Positions 19,696-35,326 are shown, counted from the first letter of the stretch. The stretch is DNA of 64,000 nucleotides from Frondihabitans sp. Leaf304 (GCF_001423105.1 NZ_LMNV01000002.1:274744-338743), one strand, 5' to 3'. The notes: generated by a model not told the origin, from the sequence alone. Program-made: numbers and translations.

Positions 19696-19852
19696 TTTGT
19701 ACTTCGCGATGGGGCACGCGGCATCGGTTCGTCTTTCAGGCGAAACGGTCGTCCGAGTCTTATCGTTCTTAGAGGGAGCGGACCAAAAAAGCACCGCGAC
19801 GAGAGATCCCACAGGTAAGGGATCGAACACCTCTGATTGAAGGAATAGAAAA

Positions 19853-20056
19853 ATGGCAACAGGCACCGTGAAGTGGTTCAACTCCGAAAAGGGCTTCGGC
19901 TTCATCACCCCCGACGACGGATCCACTGACGTGTTCGCGCACTTCTCTGCGATCTCCGGCGACGGCTACCGCAACCTCGAAGAGAACCAGAAGGTCGAAT
20001 TCGAGACCGCTCAGGGCAACAAGGGCCTCCAGGCCGAGAACATCCGCGTTCTCTAA
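19853..20056 (+). CDS. Cold-shock protein, CspA family
   Basis: This 67-residue single cold-shock domain binds single-stranded RNA/DNA and acts as an RNA chaperone. The RNP1 motif KGFGFI and RNP2 motif DVFAHF are both intact, and it starts [18 protein letters not shown] as in nearly all actinobacterial CspA proteins. It is monocistronic, with a long upstream region and a strong terminator right after it, which fits a highly expressed and post-transcriptionally tuned gene. It may be constitutive rather than cold-induced. Confidence 0.97.
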   Translation: MATGTVKWFNSEKGFGFITPDDGSTDVFAHFSAISGDGYRNLEENQKVEFETAQGNKGLQAENIRVL

Positions 20057-20071
20057 GACCCCCGCACTTCG

Positions 20072-20106
20072 AAAGACCCCGTCTGCTTCGGCAGGCGGGG
20101 TCTTTT
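20072..20106 (+). terminator. Rho-independent terminator of the cold-shock gene
   Basis: AAAGACCCC ... GGGGTCTTTT forms a perfect stem with inner GTCTGC/GCAGGC pairing around TTCG, followed by T residues, 16 nt after the stop codon. Confidence 0.9.
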
Positions 20107-20163
20107 CGCGCGCACCAGCTCTTTGCGCGCGCGACAGCCTGTTCTAGTGGCGCGGAGACGCGT

Positions 20164-20787
20164 TCAGCGCGGAGTGGCCAACCCGAGCAACTCGGCAACC
20201 GGCTCGAAATCGTGTCGCGCCGTGATGTACGCCAACTCGGCCAGCGCACCCGCTGCGGCCGCGGTCGACGTCGTCGCCCCCGTCGACGACGGTGTCGAGA
20301 CCCGAGGATCCGGCACGAACGGCGCATCATCCCGCGCAGCGAGGGCGGCTCGATACCGCTTGGTCACGACGCTCCACAGCACGAGCTCGTCGGCCGTGGC
20401 ATCGTCGGGTGCCCCGCGAGCGACGTCTCCCGGGATCTCGACGGCGGGAAGCCGGACCACTTCGGGCTCGGGCTTCCGGCCGAGACACGCCTCGCGGATC
20501 CCGTAGGCGCTGGCGAAACCGACCAGGCCGCCGAGAATGAACATCATGAGCAGCGCAACAGGGTCGGCCAGATTGGACGACCTGATTGCCGAGGCATCGA
20601 TCAGGATGCCACCGGCCACTCCCCCGACCACGACGCTCCAGTGAATGCGAGGGCGGCGGTGGTGCGGTGAACCCGGACGGGCCCAGCTGGCCTGAGTCTC
20701 GGCGACGTCGTGCCCGGTGTCGGAGGGGACGGCGTAGAGCCGTGCGCCGAGCATGAAGCATCCGGGATGCGAGCCGTTGATCGCCAT
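20164..20787 (-). CDS. Small membrane protein of unknown function
   Basis: I do not recognise this 207-residue protein. Two hydrophobic segments are visible, near residues 50-63 and 78-95, flanking the short loop 'DASAIRSSNLADP', so both ends should face the cytoplasm. The C-terminal half is soluble and alanine-rich, with a helical-looking 'TADELVLWSVVTKRYRAALAA' stretch and a low-complexity Ser/Thr/Ala linker. The ATG at 20787 follows a TAGGAT hexamer by seven bases, supporting both the start and real expression. It is monocistronic and transcribed away from pyk's terminator. Confidence 0.7.
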   Translation of the reverse strand: MAINGSHPGCFMLGARLYAVPSDTGHDVAETQASWARPGSPHHRRPRIHWSVVVGGVAGGILIDASAIRSSNLADPVALLMMFILGGLVGFASAYGIREACLGRKPEPEVVRLPAVEIPGDVARGAPDDATADELVLWSVVTKRYRAALAARDDAPFVPDPRVSTPSSTGATTSTAAAAGALAELAYITARHDFEPVAELLGLATPR

Positions 20788-20792
20788 GGTGA

Positions 20793-20806
20793 CGATCCTA
20801 GGATCG
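20793..20806 (-). promoter_or_regulatory. Perfect 14-bp palindrome over the -10 of the small membrane gene
   Basis: CGATCCTAGGATCG is a perfect palindrome, and its second half supplies the TAGGAT -10 element of the gene starting at 20787. It is a candidate operator, or simply a symmetrical promoter core. Confidence 0.45.
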
Positions 20807-20868
20807 GGTGAGCGGTGGGATCCTCGATTCTCAGGAGGAACACGGCCCTGAAGGAGACGGACCGACAG

Positions 20869-20904
20869 AGAAGGCCGGCACCTCCGAAGAGGTGTCGGCC
20901 TTCT
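20869..20904 (-). terminator. Terminator hairpin of pyk
   Basis: AGAAGGCCGGCACCTC pairs with GAGGTGTCGGCCTTCT around CGAA, with one mismatch, 12 nt after the pyk stop codon. The stem also reads well on the plus strand. Confidence 0.8.
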
Positions 20905-20916
20905 GTGTCGAGACGA

Positions 20917-22362
20917 CTAGTCGCGGGCGTACGCCGGTGCCGCGCCGGCGTGCGCGTCGCCCACCCGGTGGACGCGGAGGTCGTTAGTCGATCCCGAGAT
21001 TCCGGGAGGGGAACCGGAGATGACGATGACCTTGTCGCCGGTCTCGGCGAGAGTGTTGCCCAGGAGGACGTCGTCGACCTGGCCGAACATCGCGTCGGTG
21101 TGCGTGACCGGGTCGACGAGGTACGACTGGACGCCCCAGCTCATCGCCATGCGACGGCGGATCGCCTCGTCGGTCGTGAAAGCGACGATCGGAATCGCGT
21201 GACGCAGACGCGCCATGCGGCGAACGGTGTCGCCACCCTCGGTGAAGACGCACACGTAGCTGGCCTGGACGAATTCGGCGACCTCGGCCGCAGCCAGAGT
21301 GATAGCGCCACCGAGGGTGCGCGGCTTGGTGCCGAGCGCGGGAATGCGCTCGAGGCCGTGCTCTTCGGTCGAGGCGACGATGCGAGCCATGGTCTGCACC
21401 GTGATGACCGGGAACTCGCCCACGCTGGTCTCACCCGACAGCATGACTGCGTCGGCTCCGTCGAGAACGGCGTTCGCGACGTCGGAGGTCTCGGCGCGGG
21501 TCGGGATGGGCGAGGAGATCATGGACTCGAGCATCTGAGTCGCGACGATGACCGGCTTCGCCATGCGGCGGGACAGCTCGACTGCGTGCTTCTGCACGAT
21601 CGGGACCGCTTCGAGCGGGAGTTCGACGCCGAGGTCGCCACGGGCGACCATGATGCCGTCGAACGCGTCGATGATGGCCTCGAGGTTGTCGACGGCCTGG
21701 GGCTTCTCGATCTTGGCGTAGACGGGAACCTTGCGGCCCTCCTCCGCCATGATCTCGGCCACTCGATCGATGTCGTCGGCATTTCGCACGAACGACAGGG
21801 CGATGAAGTCGGCGCCGAGCTTGAGGCCCCAGCGCAGGTCGGCCTCGTCTTTGTCGGAGAGGGCGGGCACGTTGACCGCGACTCCGGGCAGGTTGATGCC
21901 CTTGTTGTTCGAGACCGTACCGGCGACGACGACCTCGGTCGTGACGACGGTGCCGTCGGTGTCGAGCACCCGGAGCTTCACCCGGCCGTCGTCGACGAGG
22001 AGCGGGTCGCCCGCGGAGACGTCTTGAGGGAGACCCTTGAAGGTCGTGCCGCAGATCTCTTTGGTGCCGAGAATGTCTTCGGTCGTGATCTTGAAGATGT
22101 CACCGACGGCCAGCTCGTGCGGCCCATCGGAGAACTTGCCCAGGCGGATCTTCGGACCCTGGAGGTCGACCAGGACGGCGACGGCGCGGCCCGAATCGGC
22201 GGCCGCCTGGCGGACGTTGTCGTAGACACCCTGATGGACGTCGTATGTGCCGTGGCTCAGGTTCATCCGCGCGACGTCGACTCCGGCATCGATGATGGCC
22301 CGGATGTCTTCATAGCTCGAAGTCGCCGGCCCGAGGGTGGCGACGATCTTTGCACGTCTCAT
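20917..22362 (-). CDS. pyk: Pyruvate kinase
   Basis: This enzyme transfers phosphate from phosphoenolpyruvate to ADP in the last step of glycolysis. The 481 residues start with the strand MRRAKIVATLGPA and the RMNLSHG substrate loop, contain the metal/PEP motif 'KIEKPQAVDN' with the catalytic lysine, the 'MVARGDLGVELP' motif and the 'ATQMLESMISSPIPTRAE' signature, then the C-terminal allosteric domain. The start ATG at 22362 has GAAGGA upstream. It follows gltD by 132 nt on the same strand and ends at a strong hairpin, so it may be read both alone and from the glutamate synthase message. Confidence 0.97.
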   Translation of the reverse strand: MRRAKIVATLGPATSSYEDIRAIIDAGVDVARMNLSHGTYDVHQGVYDNVRQAAADSGRAVAVLVDLQGPKIRLGKFSDGPHELAVGDIFKITTEDILGTKEICGTTFKGLPQDVSAGDPLLVDDGRVKLRVLDTDGTVVTTEVVVAGTVSNNKGINLPGVAVNVPALSDKDEADLRWGLKLGADFIALSFVRNADDIDRVAEIMAEEGRKVPVYAKIEKPQAVDNLEAIIDAFDGIMVARGDLGVELPLEAVPIVQKHAVELSRRMAKPVIVATQMLESMISSPIPTRAETSDVANAVLDGADAVMLSGETSVGEFPVITVQTMARIVASTEEHGLERIPALGTKPRTLGGAITLAAAEVAEFVQASYVCVFTEGGDTVRRMARLRHAIPIVAFTTDEAIRRRMAMSWGVQSYLVDPVTHTDAMFGQVDDVLLGNTLAETGDKVIVISGSPPGISGSTNDLRVHRVGDAHAGAAPAYARD

Positions 22363-22494
22363 TTGTTCCTTCGTTGGAGGTGGCTGCGTCGGTGGAACTG
22401 ATGCACGCAGGTGACGGTTGAGGCCGCGTCGCCAGTTTATTCCCGCAAAGCGGCTGGAATCTAACCGGCGGATGGCTGGAGGGCGAGCAATCGG

Positions 22495-28516
<6,022 letters not shown>

Positions 28517-28866
28517 GTCGATCCGTCCTCACGATGTGGGACTAGTCGTGACTGACTAGTAGAGGAAAACTTACGCAGGGCGGGGCGTCGCTGGCCCGAT
28601 TCGCTGGCACTCGGCAGAAAACCGAGTGGGTGTGGCAGGCGCCGGGGGCTCGGGGTCGTGGCCTTCGGGGCGTCTCGTCGCGGTGGGTCTAAAAAGACCC
28701 ACGTGGACGTCTCGGCGATCTGTGTGCGGATCGGAGAGGTGGAGCGGATGCTGGTGCCGCTGCTGTGATGCGGCTGCCAGTGGTGCGGGGTGGTGCTGGT
28801 GCGGTGCTGCAGGGTTGCTTGGTGCAGGAGTGCTTGTCTTACAGGGTGCGGCCGGCAGGAGCCTGG
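28517..28866. other. 350-nt intergenic region between lgt and gltBD
   Basis: This region holds the gltBD promoter area. Besides the inverted repeat at 28541-28560 it has two small hairpins: CACTCGG/CCGAGTG at 28608-28628 and GTGGGTC/GACCCAC at 28683-28702, the latter perhaps ending the lgt message. The rest is rich in GGTG repeats. No gene is supported here. Confidence 0.5.
28541..28560 (-). promoter_or_regulatory. Candidate operator upstream of gltBD
   Basis: ACTAGTC, six bases, GACTAGT: a perfect inverted repeat with 7-bp arms, 25 nt before the gltB start. AT-rich for this genome and placed where a repressor or activator would sit. The binding protein is unknown. Confidence 0.55.
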
Positions 28867-29883
28867 TCAGGCTTTGACGGTATCGCTGTCGCTGGTGGCG
28901 GCGGTCGCGTCGGCGTCGTCGGCGGCGGTCTCGTCTACGGAGTCTAGCTCAGCGTCGTCGCTGTCAGCGGTGTGGGCGTCGGCGCGAGTGTCGACGTCGT
29001 TCGGCCCGCGGCCGGGGACGTAGGCGCTCGGCACCATACCGGTGTGGTTTCGGCTCTGCCACGCAAAGATGATGATGCCGAGGATGACGGCAGCCACGGC
29101 GGCCCAGACGTTGGTGCGGATACCGAAGAAGAGCTGGCTGTAGTCGGTGCGAATCGACTCGAACCAGGCGCGGCCGACGCCGTACCAGATGAAGTAGAGG
29201 GCGAGCGTCTTGCCCCACTCGAGCTTCACGTTGCGGTTGATCAGCAGGATCACGGCGAGGCCGAAGAGGTTCCAGATGATCTCGTAGGCGAACGTCGGGT
29301 GGAACAGCGTGCCGGCGGGCAGGCCCACGGGGTACGCGGCGTTGGTGGTCTCGATCTCGAGGCCCCAGGGCAGCGTGGTCGGGGTGCCGAACAGCTCGTG
29401 GTTGAAGTAGTTGCCGAGGCGGCCGAACGCCTGCGCGAGCATCAGGCCGGGCACGAGTGCGTCGGCGAAGACGGTGAAGCGGAGGCCGGTCTGGCGGCAT
29501 CCGAGCCAGGCGCCGAGGGCACCGAAGATCAGCGCGCCGAAGATGGCGAGCCCGCCCTCCCAGATCGCGAAGACGTGCCAGAGCGGCTGGCCGTTGAAGT
29601 AGTCGTCGGGGTGCGTGACCACGTGGAAGACGCGCCCGCCGACGATGCCGAACGGCACGCACCAGATGGCGAGGTCGATGATGATCCAGCGCTCGGCACC
29701 GCGACGGTTCAGCCGGTAGTTGGTGACGAGGACCGCCGCGACGATGCCGAGCAGAATGCAGATGGCGTACGCGTGGATCCGGAGGCTAAAGGGAATCGAC
29801 GCACCGAACGTGTCGTTGATCCACCCCGTGAGGTCGAAGTACTGCCACGAGGCAGACGGGCTCGGAATGCTCAGGGGCAGCAA
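28867..29883 (-). CDS. lgt: Prolipoprotein diacylglyceryl transferase
   Basis: Lgt adds diacylglycerol to the lipobox cysteine of prelipoproteins, the first step of lipoprotein maturation, in the cytoplasmic membrane. The 338 residues contain about seven membrane segments and the family signature GRLGNYFNHELFG, including the essential arginine, asparagines and glutamate. The last 50 or so residues form an Asp/Ala-rich cytoplasmic tail not needed for catalysis; such tails are common in actinobacterial Lgt. The start is a TTG at 29883 with AAGG some 11 bases upstream. It follows trpA with a 99-nt gap, an order widely kept in Actinobacteria. Confidence 0.95.
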   Translation of the reverse strand: MLPLSIPSPSASWQYFDLTGWINDTFGASIPFSLRIHAYAICILLGIVAAVLVTNYRLNRRGAERWIIIDLAIWCVPFGIVGGRVFHVVTHPDDYFNGQPLWHVFAIWEGGLAIFGALIFGALGAWLGCRQTGLRFTVFADALVPGLMLAQAFGRLGNYFNHELFGTPTTLPWGLEIETTNAAYPVGLPAGTLFHPTFAYEIIWNLFGLAVILLINRNVKLEWGKTLALYFIWYGVGRAWFESIRTDYSQLFFGIRTNVWAAVAAVILGIIIFAWQSRNHTGMVPSAYVPGRGPNDVDTRADAHTADSDDAELDSVDETAADDADATAATSDSDTVKA

Positions 29884-29982
29884 CGTTCAGGTGCCTTTCG
29901 TGGGGAAACAGGGGCCGGACCGAAGGATCCGTCACGGCCGAAACCGGGGTGTTCGTGCGGTGTCGTGCGACGAACCCCGCCG

Positions 29983-30783
29983 CTACGAGACTCTACTGCC
30001 CGAAGCGAGGTCGCTCGACACGGCCGCGAGTCGCTCGAGGCCACCCTCGGCGAGGGCACGGACGAAAGCGGAGCCGATGATGGCTCCGTCGGCGTACGCG
30101 AGGACTTCTCGCACCTGCTGGGCGGTGGAGATGCCGAGGCCCACGCAGGCATTGTCGACCCCGACGGCCCGCAGGCGTGCGACCAGAGTGGCCGCGGCCG
30201 AGTCGACGTCGGAGCGGGCACCCGTGATGCCCATGGTCGAGACGGTGTAGACGAAGCCCCGGCTCGCCTCGACGGCCTGCTTCAGGCGTGTCTCGGAGGA
30301 CGAGGGGGCGGCGAGGAACACCCGGTCGAGGTCGGCGGCGGTGGCCGCAGCCATCCATTCGGAGCCTTCGTCGGGAATGAGGTCGGGGGTGATGAGCCCG
30401 GCTCCCCCGGCGGCGGACAGCTCGTCGGCGAACCTCTGAGCGCCGAACTGCGCCACGGGGTTCCAGTACGTCATGACCAGCACCGGCGTCTTCACCTGCG
30501 ACACGATCTCGCGGACGGCGGGGAACGTGTCGCGAACGCGATACCCCTCAGCGAGAGCACGCTGGGTGGCCGCCTGGATGACCGGGCCGTCCATCACCGG
30601 GTCGGAGTAGGGCAGACCGAGCTCGAGCACGTCGACCCCGTTGTTCGCCAGGGTGACAGCGGCGTCGATGCTCGTCTGGATGTCGGGAAACCCGAGGGGC
30701 AGATAACCGATGACGGCACCCGACCCGGCGTCTTTCCGGGCGTGGATCGCCGCGCCGACCTTGCTGGTGGTGGAGTCGATCAC
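29983..30783 (-). CDS. trpA: Tryptophan synthase alpha chain
   Basis: TrpA cleaves indole-3-glycerol phosphate and passes indole to TrpB through the complex tunnel. The 266-residue TIM barrel has catalytic Glu54 and Asp65 within [13 protein letters not shown], and '[16 protein letters not shown]' for the phosphate loop. The GTG start at 30783 overlaps the trpB stop as GTGA, so translation is coupled. It closes the tryptophan part of the cluster; lgt follows. Confidence 0.97.
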   Translation of the reverse strand: MIDSTTSKVGAAIHARKDAGSGAVIGYLPLGFPDIQTSIDAAVTLANNGVDVLELGLPYSDPVMDGPVIQAATQRALAEGYRVRDTFPAVREIVSQVKTPVLVMTYWNPVAQFGAQRFADELSAAGGAGLITPDLIPDEGSEWMAAATAADLDRVFLAAPSSSETRLKQAVEASRGFVYTVSTMGITGARSDVDSAAATLVARLRAVGVDNACVGLGISTAQQVREVLAYADGAIIGSAFVRALAEGGLERLAAVSSDLASGSRVS

Positions 30784-32009
30784 AGTTGCACCGCCCCGTC
30801 GTCGACGATCTCGCCCTCGAGCAGACCGAAGTAGCGGCTCGCGGATGCCACGTCTTTGTCGCCTCGCCCGCTCAGCGACACCAGGATCGTCGCATCAGGC
30901 CCGTGCTTGAGCCCGAGTTTGATCGCTCCGGCCAGCGCGTGAGCCGACTCGATCGCGGGGATGATGCCCTCGGTGCGGGTGAGGAGGCGGAAGGCCTCCA
31001 TCGCCTCGGCATCGGTGATCGGCTCGTAGTGCACGCGGCCGATCTTGGCGAGCCAGGCGTGCTCGGGGCCGACCGCCGGGTAGTCGAGCCCGGCCGAGAT
31101 CGAGTGGCTCTCGACGGTTTGGCCGTCGTCGTCTTGCATGAGGTACGACTTCGCGCCCTGGAGTACGCCGGTCTTGCCGAGCGTGATCGAGGCGGCGTGG
31201 CGCCCACTCTCGATGCCGTCGCCGCCCGCCTCGAAGCCGTAGAGCTCGACCGAAGGGTCGTCGAGGAACGCGTTGAAGATGCCGATGGCGTTGGAACCGC
31301 CGCCGATGCACGCGGTGATGTAGTCGGGGAGCTTGCCGGTGAGTGCCAGCACCTGCTCCCGAGCTTCTTCGCCGATGATCTTGTGGAAGTCGCGGACCAT
31401 CGTCGGGAAGGGGTGCGGGCCGGCGACCGTGCCGAGCACGTAGTGGGTCGTCTCGACGCTGGCGACCCAGTCGCGGAGGGCATCGTTGATCGCGTCTTTG
31501 AGCGTGCGCGAGCCGGTGGCGACTGACACGACTTCGGCGCCGAGGAGGCGCATGCGGGCGACGTTGAGTGCCTGGCGCTCGGTGTCGACCTGGCCCATGT
31601 AGACCACGCATTCCATGCCGAAGAGGGCGGCGGCGGTGGCCGTCGCGACCCCGTGCTGGCCGGCACCGGTCTCGGCGATGAGGCGGGTCTTGCCGAGCCG
31701 TTTCGCGAGGAGCGCCTGCCCGAGCACGTTGTTGATCTTGTGCGAGCCGGTGTGGTTCAGGTCTTCGCGCTTCAGGATGACGCGTGCGCCGCCGGCGTGC
31801 TCCGCGAAGCGGGGCACCTCCGTGATGATCGACGGACGACCCGTGTAGGTCTTGTGCAGCTCGGCGAGCTCGGCCTGGAAGGACGGATCGACGGCGGCCG
31901 CCTTGTAGGCCTCGTCGAGCTCATCGAGGGCTGCGACGAGAGATTCGGGCACATAGCGCCCGCCGAACTCGCCGAAATACGGGCCAACTACATCGTGCAG
32001 GGTGGTCAT
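30780..32009 (-). CDS. trpB: Tryptophan synthase beta chain
   Basis: This is the pyridoxal-phosphate subunit that condenses indole with serine. The 409 residues show the PLP lysine Lys91 in HTGSHKINN, the '[13 protein letters not shown]' loop and the phosphate-binding GGGSNAIG motif. It is the TrpB1 type, which pairs with TrpA. Its start overlaps the trpC stop by one base (TGATG) and its stop overlaps trpA, so the three genes are translationally chained. Confidence 0.97.
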   Translation of the reverse strand: MTTLHDVVGPYFGEFGGRYVPESLVAALDELDEAYKAAAVDPSFQAELAELHKTYTGRPSIITEVPRFAEHAGGARVILKREDLNHTGSHKINNVLGQALLAKRLGKTRLIAETGAGQHGVATATAAALFGMECVVYMGQVDTERQALNVARMRLLGAEVVSVATGSRTLKDAINDALRDWVASVETTHYVLGTVAGPHPFPTMVRDFHKIIGEEAREQVLALTGKLPDYITACIGGGSNAIGIFNAFLDDPSVELYGFEAGGDGIESGRHAASITLGKTGVLQGAKSYLMQDDDGQTVESHSISAGLDYPAVGPEHAWLAKIGRVHYEPITDAEAMEAFRLLTRTEGIIPAIESAHALAGAIKLGLKHGPDATILVSLSGRGDKDVASASRYFGLLEGEIVDDGAVQL

Positions 32010-32782
32010 CAGACCTCCAGGAAAGTGGTGAGGGCGTCGACAGGGTCGCCGTGGACTACGAGAGCCTCGCCGACCAGGACGACGTCGGCCCCCGAACGGC
32101 GGTAGTGAGCCACGTCGGCCGGCGACTTGACGGCGGACTCGGCGACCCGCACGACACCCGAGGGGATGCTGCCGGCAAGCGAGCCGAAGAGGTCTTGGTC
32201 GAGCTCGAACGTGGTGAGGTCGCGAGCATTGACGCCCAGGACGGTGGCCCCGGCATCGAGACCGCGAACGACCTCGTCGGCGGAGTGCGTCTCAATGAGG
32301 GCCGTCATGCCCAGCTCGAGAGTGAGCTGGTGGAGTTCGACGAGCTTCTGCTGCGGCAGGCCCGCGACGATGAGGAGCACGAGATCGGCCCCGGCGGCTC
32401 GTGCCTCGAACACCTGGTACGGCTCGGCGATGAAGTCTTTGCGGAGCACCGGCACCGAGACGGCCGCGCGGACAGCGACCAGGTCGGCCAGGGTGCCCTT
32501 GAACTTGCGCCCCTCGGTGAGGACGCTGATGGCACTCGCGCCACCGGTCTCGTACGAGTGCGCGAGGGAGGCAGGGTCGGCGATCTCGGAGAGGGCACCG
32601 CGAGACGGACTCGCGCGCTTCACCTCGGCGATAATCTTCACCCGGTCGGCTGGCTGGAGCGCAGCACGGGCGTCGAGGGCAGAGGTCTGGGCGAGCGCAG
32701 CGCGTTCTACGTCAGCGAGGGAGACGAGAGAACGGCGCGCTTCGGCGTCGGCGAGAGCGCCGGCGTAGAGGTCGTCGAGCAC
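32009..32782 (-). CDS. trpC: Indole-3-glycerol phosphate synthase
   Basis: TrpC closes the indole ring from carboxyphenylaminodeoxyribulose phosphate. The 257-residue TIM barrel has '[13 protein letters not shown]' with the catalytic glutamate and lysine, '[12 protein letters not shown]', 'VLRKDFI' and '[13 protein letters not shown]'. It is monofunctional, without a fused TrpF. The GTG start at 32782 follows directly on the stop codon of the HGxxPAAW gene with no gap. Confidence 0.96.
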   Translation of the reverse strand: MLDDLYAGALADAEARRSLVSLADVERAALAQTSALDARAALQPADRVKIIAEVKRASPSRGALSEIADPASLAHSYETGGASAISVLTEGRKFKGTLADLVAVRAAVSVPVLRKDFIAEPYQVFEARAAGADLVLLIVAGLPQQKLVELHQLTLELGMTALIETHSADEVVRGLDAGATVLGVNARDLTTFELDQDLFGSLAGSIPSGVVRVAESAVKSPADVAHYRRSGADVVLVGEALVVHGDPVDALTTFLEV

Positions 32783-33073
32783 TTACTGGTGAGCCTTCGG
32801 AACGTAGCGGGCGCCGCCGACGCCGTAGCCCATCTTTTTGAGGACGAGGCCGACGAGGGCCCCAATCACGATGAACCCGGCCGCGATCCAGACCACGATC
32901 GGCACATCGGCGCAGAAGGCGATGGTGCCGACGGCGAATGCGACGAGCATGATGACGACGGCCGTCCAGGCGGCCGGCGAGTTGCCGTGCCCGTCGGAGT
33001 CGCTGTCGTGGCTCGCCTCGGCGGCCTTGCCGGCCGACGCCTTCGTCACATGGTTCGTGCTCTCGATACTCAC
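32783..33073 (-). CDS. HGxxPAAW-motif small membrane protein
   Basis: This 96-residue membrane protein carries the motif HGNSPAAW (family form HGxxPAAW), followed by two membrane segments (about residues 38-55 and 59-77) and a short basic tail ending GGARYVPKAHQ. Proteins of this family recur inside actinobacterial trp clusters, but their role is not established. The GTG at 33073 has a strong AAGGAG four bases upstream, which decides the start over the longer frame. The gene sits between the Trp-associated membrane protein and trpC. Confidence 0.85.
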   Translation of the reverse strand: MSIESTNHVTKASAGKAAEASHDSDSDGHGNSPAAWTAVVIMLVAFAVGTIAFCADVPIVVWIAAGFIVIGALVGLVLKKMGYGVGGARYVPKAHQ

Positions 33074-33110
33074 GGTGCTCCTTGAAATGCTGGGGGTACG
33101 AGCCCCGAGT

Positions 33111-33743
33111 CTATCGGTTGTCGCTCGGGTCATCCTCGCGGCGAGCTGTCGGATCTGCTCCCGTCGAGAGAGTGTCCCAGGCCACGACCGGATCGGTGGT
33201 GCCGTTCTCGTCGACGAGGCGGACGGCCTGATAGCGACGGGTGGAGGCGGGCCAACGCTTCGAGGTGAGGATGACCGCCACGCCGAGCGCCGCCATGGCA
33301 ACGCCCGCGAGGAGTGCGACCCAGGGCCAGGCGGTCATCGAGTGGCTCTGGACGATGTCACGGACGGACGAGTCGCCGTCGACGCCGGTCACCTTCGTGA
33401 TCGCGTGGGCCGCAGCGCCGATGGGGTCGGAGACCGCGAGGATCGCGGACAGGGCGACGCACCCACCCAGGAGGATCTCGAGGACCCCCAGGATGACGCG
33501 GAACACCGGGCCCGCAATCGTGATCGCCCCGAAGAGGGCGAGCCCCGCCAACGCCAGCGCCGACAGGGCGGGCGCCGCTGCGCTGCCGTCGGCCACCACC
33601 CGCACGGTGCCGCCGCTCGGGCTCGTGACGGTCGAGTTGACCCAGGTCTGCGTGTACGTGAGCAGGGTGAGACCGGCCAGAGCCAGTCCGGCGAGGATCG
33701 ACGGGAGCTTGGTCGAGCGGGTGCGTTGAGGAGTGATTGTCAT
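33111..33743 (-). CDS. Trp biosynthesis-associated membrane protein
   Basis: This 210-residue protein has four predicted membrane segments (about residues 14-31, 59-78, 82-103 and 140-160) and a hydrophilic C-terminal tail. Layout and context match the actinobacterial family named for its presence in tryptophan operons (TIGR02234-type). Its function is unknown; transport or an assembly role for the pathway has been guessed from location only. It lies 41 nt after trpE and is probably co-transcribed. Confidence 0.82.
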   Translation of the reverse strand: MTITPQRTRSTKLPSILAGLALAGLTLLTYTQTWVNSTVTSPSGGTVRVVADGSAAAPALSALALAGLALFGAITIAGPVFRVILGVLEILLGGCVALSAILAVSDPIGAAAHAITKVTGVDGDSSVRDIVQSHSMTAWPWVALLAGVAMAALGVAVILTSKRWPASTRRYQAVRLVDENGTTDPVVAWDTLSTGADPTARREDDPSDNR

Positions 33744-33784
33744 GACGCTGCCTGTCTGGCGTCGGCCTGGTCGACCGGCACGGA

Positions 33785-35326
33785 TCAGTGAAGGGTCGTC
33801 ATGGCGTTGGCCACGGCGACCGCTCGAAGGGGTGCGGCGGCCTTGTTGCGGGCCTCCTGGTTCTCGGACGCGGGATCGGAGTCGGCCACGAGGCCGGCGC
33901 CGGCCTGGACGCGGGCGATGCCGGGCTGGAGAAGAACGGTTCGGATGGCTATCGCGACGTCAGCGGATCCTGCGAAATCGAAGTATCCGACCACGCCGCC
34001 GTAGACACCGCGCTGGGCGGGCTCCAGGGCGTCGATGATCTCGAGGGCTCGGGGCTTGGGCGCCCCGGAGAGCGTGCCGGCCGGGAAGGTCGCGCGGAAG
34101 GCGTCGATGGCGTTGCGGCCCGGGGCGAGGTCGCCCTCGACGCTCGAGACCAGGTGCATGATGTGGCTGAAGCGCTCGACGTGCATGAATTCGGTGACCT
34201 CGACGCTGCCCGGCACGCAGACCTTGAGGAGGTCGTTGCGGGCGAGATCGACGAGCATCAGGTGCTCGGCGCGCTCCTTGTCGTCGCTCTCGAGCGCGGT
34301 CGCGAACGCGAGGTCTTCTTCGGGGGTCGCGCCGCGTGGCTTCGAGCCCGCGATCGGGTGGGAGTAGGCGCGAGAGCCCTGGACCTTGACCAGGGCCTCG
34401 GGGCTGGAACCCACGATCTGATACGGAACGCCGGCGCTGTCTTCGAGACTGACCAGGTACATGTACGGGCTCGGGTTGAGGGTTCGCAACACCCGGTACA
34501 CATCGATGGCCGGCGCCGTCAGCTCGTGGTCGAAGCGCTGCGAGATCACGACCTGGAACACGTCGCCGTCGTGGATGAACTGCTTCGAGCGAGCGATGGC
34601 CTCGGCGTACTCGGCATCGGTCGACCGGCGCACCGGCGACGGCTCGAGAGACATGTCCACCTGGGCGAGGTGCGCGGGGCTCGGCCCGGCGAGCTTCGTC
34701 TGCAGGGCATCGAGCTGCTTCTGCGCCGTCGTCCACAGGGTCTCGGCGTCGTCGGTGCCGTCGTTGAGGGCGGTGGCGATGAGCAGCGCCGTGCCCGTGC
34801 GGTGGTCGAGCACGATCAGCTCGGAGACGAAGCTCAGCGCCTGAGCCGGCACGTCGAACTCGGCGGGTGGCGCATCGGGCAGATTCTCGAGCTGCCGCAC
34901 GGCCTCCCAGCCGATAAATCCGACGAGACCACCGGTGAGCGGCGGGTGGCCGGGGATCACGGGGGTCTTCCAGCGGTCGTGGAGGTGAGACAGGACGTCG
35001 AGGGGAGCACCCGAAGCGTCACCCAGCGCCCGTTCGCGTGACACGCCGTAGTCGATCCACTCGGTCTGGATCGAGGATCCTTCTCGCGTCGTGACTCCGC
35101 TCGTGGTGAGAACGCCGAACGACGAGACGCCGATGAACGAATAGCGCGACCAGATGCCGCCCTGCTCGGCGGACTCGAGCAAGAACGTACCGGGACGGCC
35201 GTCGGCGAGCTTGCGGTAGATGCCGACCGGGGTCTCTTCGGCGGCGAAGAGATTGCGAACGACCGGGATGACCCGGTGGCCGTCGAGGAGCGCGTCGAAT
35301 TCGGCGCGGGTGGTGCTGTCAGACAT
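33785..35326 (-). CDS. trpE: Anthranilate synthase component I
   Basis: TrpE makes anthranilate from chorismate with ammonia from TrpG. The 513 residues hold the N-terminal feedback region with LLES (tryptophan binding) and the chorismate-binding catalytic half: 'PIAGSKPRGATPEED', 'LMLVDLARNDLLKVC', 'FPAGTLSGAPKPRALEIID' and 'QAGAGLVADSDP'. The partner trpG and trpD are not in this window, so part of the pathway is encoded elsewhere. It overlaps the end of hisI by 8 nt, joining the histidine and tryptophan genes in one transcript. Confidence 0.96.
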   Translation of the reverse strand: MSDSTTRAEFDALLDGHRVIPVVRNLFAAEETPVGIYRKLADGRPGTFLLESAEQGGIWSRYSFIGVSSFGVLTTSGVTTREGSSIQTEWIDYGVSRERALGDASGAPLDVLSHLHDRWKTPVIPGHPPLTGGLVGFIGWEAVRQLENLPDAPPAEFDVPAQALSFVSELIVLDHRTGTALLIATALNDGTDDAETLWTTAQKQLDALQTKLAGPSPAHLAQVDMSLEPSPVRRSTDAEYAEAIARSKQFIHDGDVFQVVISQRFDHELTAPAIDVYRVLRTLNPSPYMYLVSLEDSAGVPYQIVGSSPEALVKVQGSRAYSHPIAGSKPRGATPEEDLAFATALESDDKERAEHLMLVDLARNDLLKVCVPGSVEVTEFMHVERFSHIMHLVSSVEGDLAPGRNAIDAFRATFPAGTLSGAPKPRALEIIDALEPAQRGVYGGVVGYFDFAGSADVAIAIRTVLLQPGIARVQAGAGLVADSDPASENQEARNKAAAPLRAVAVANAMTTLH

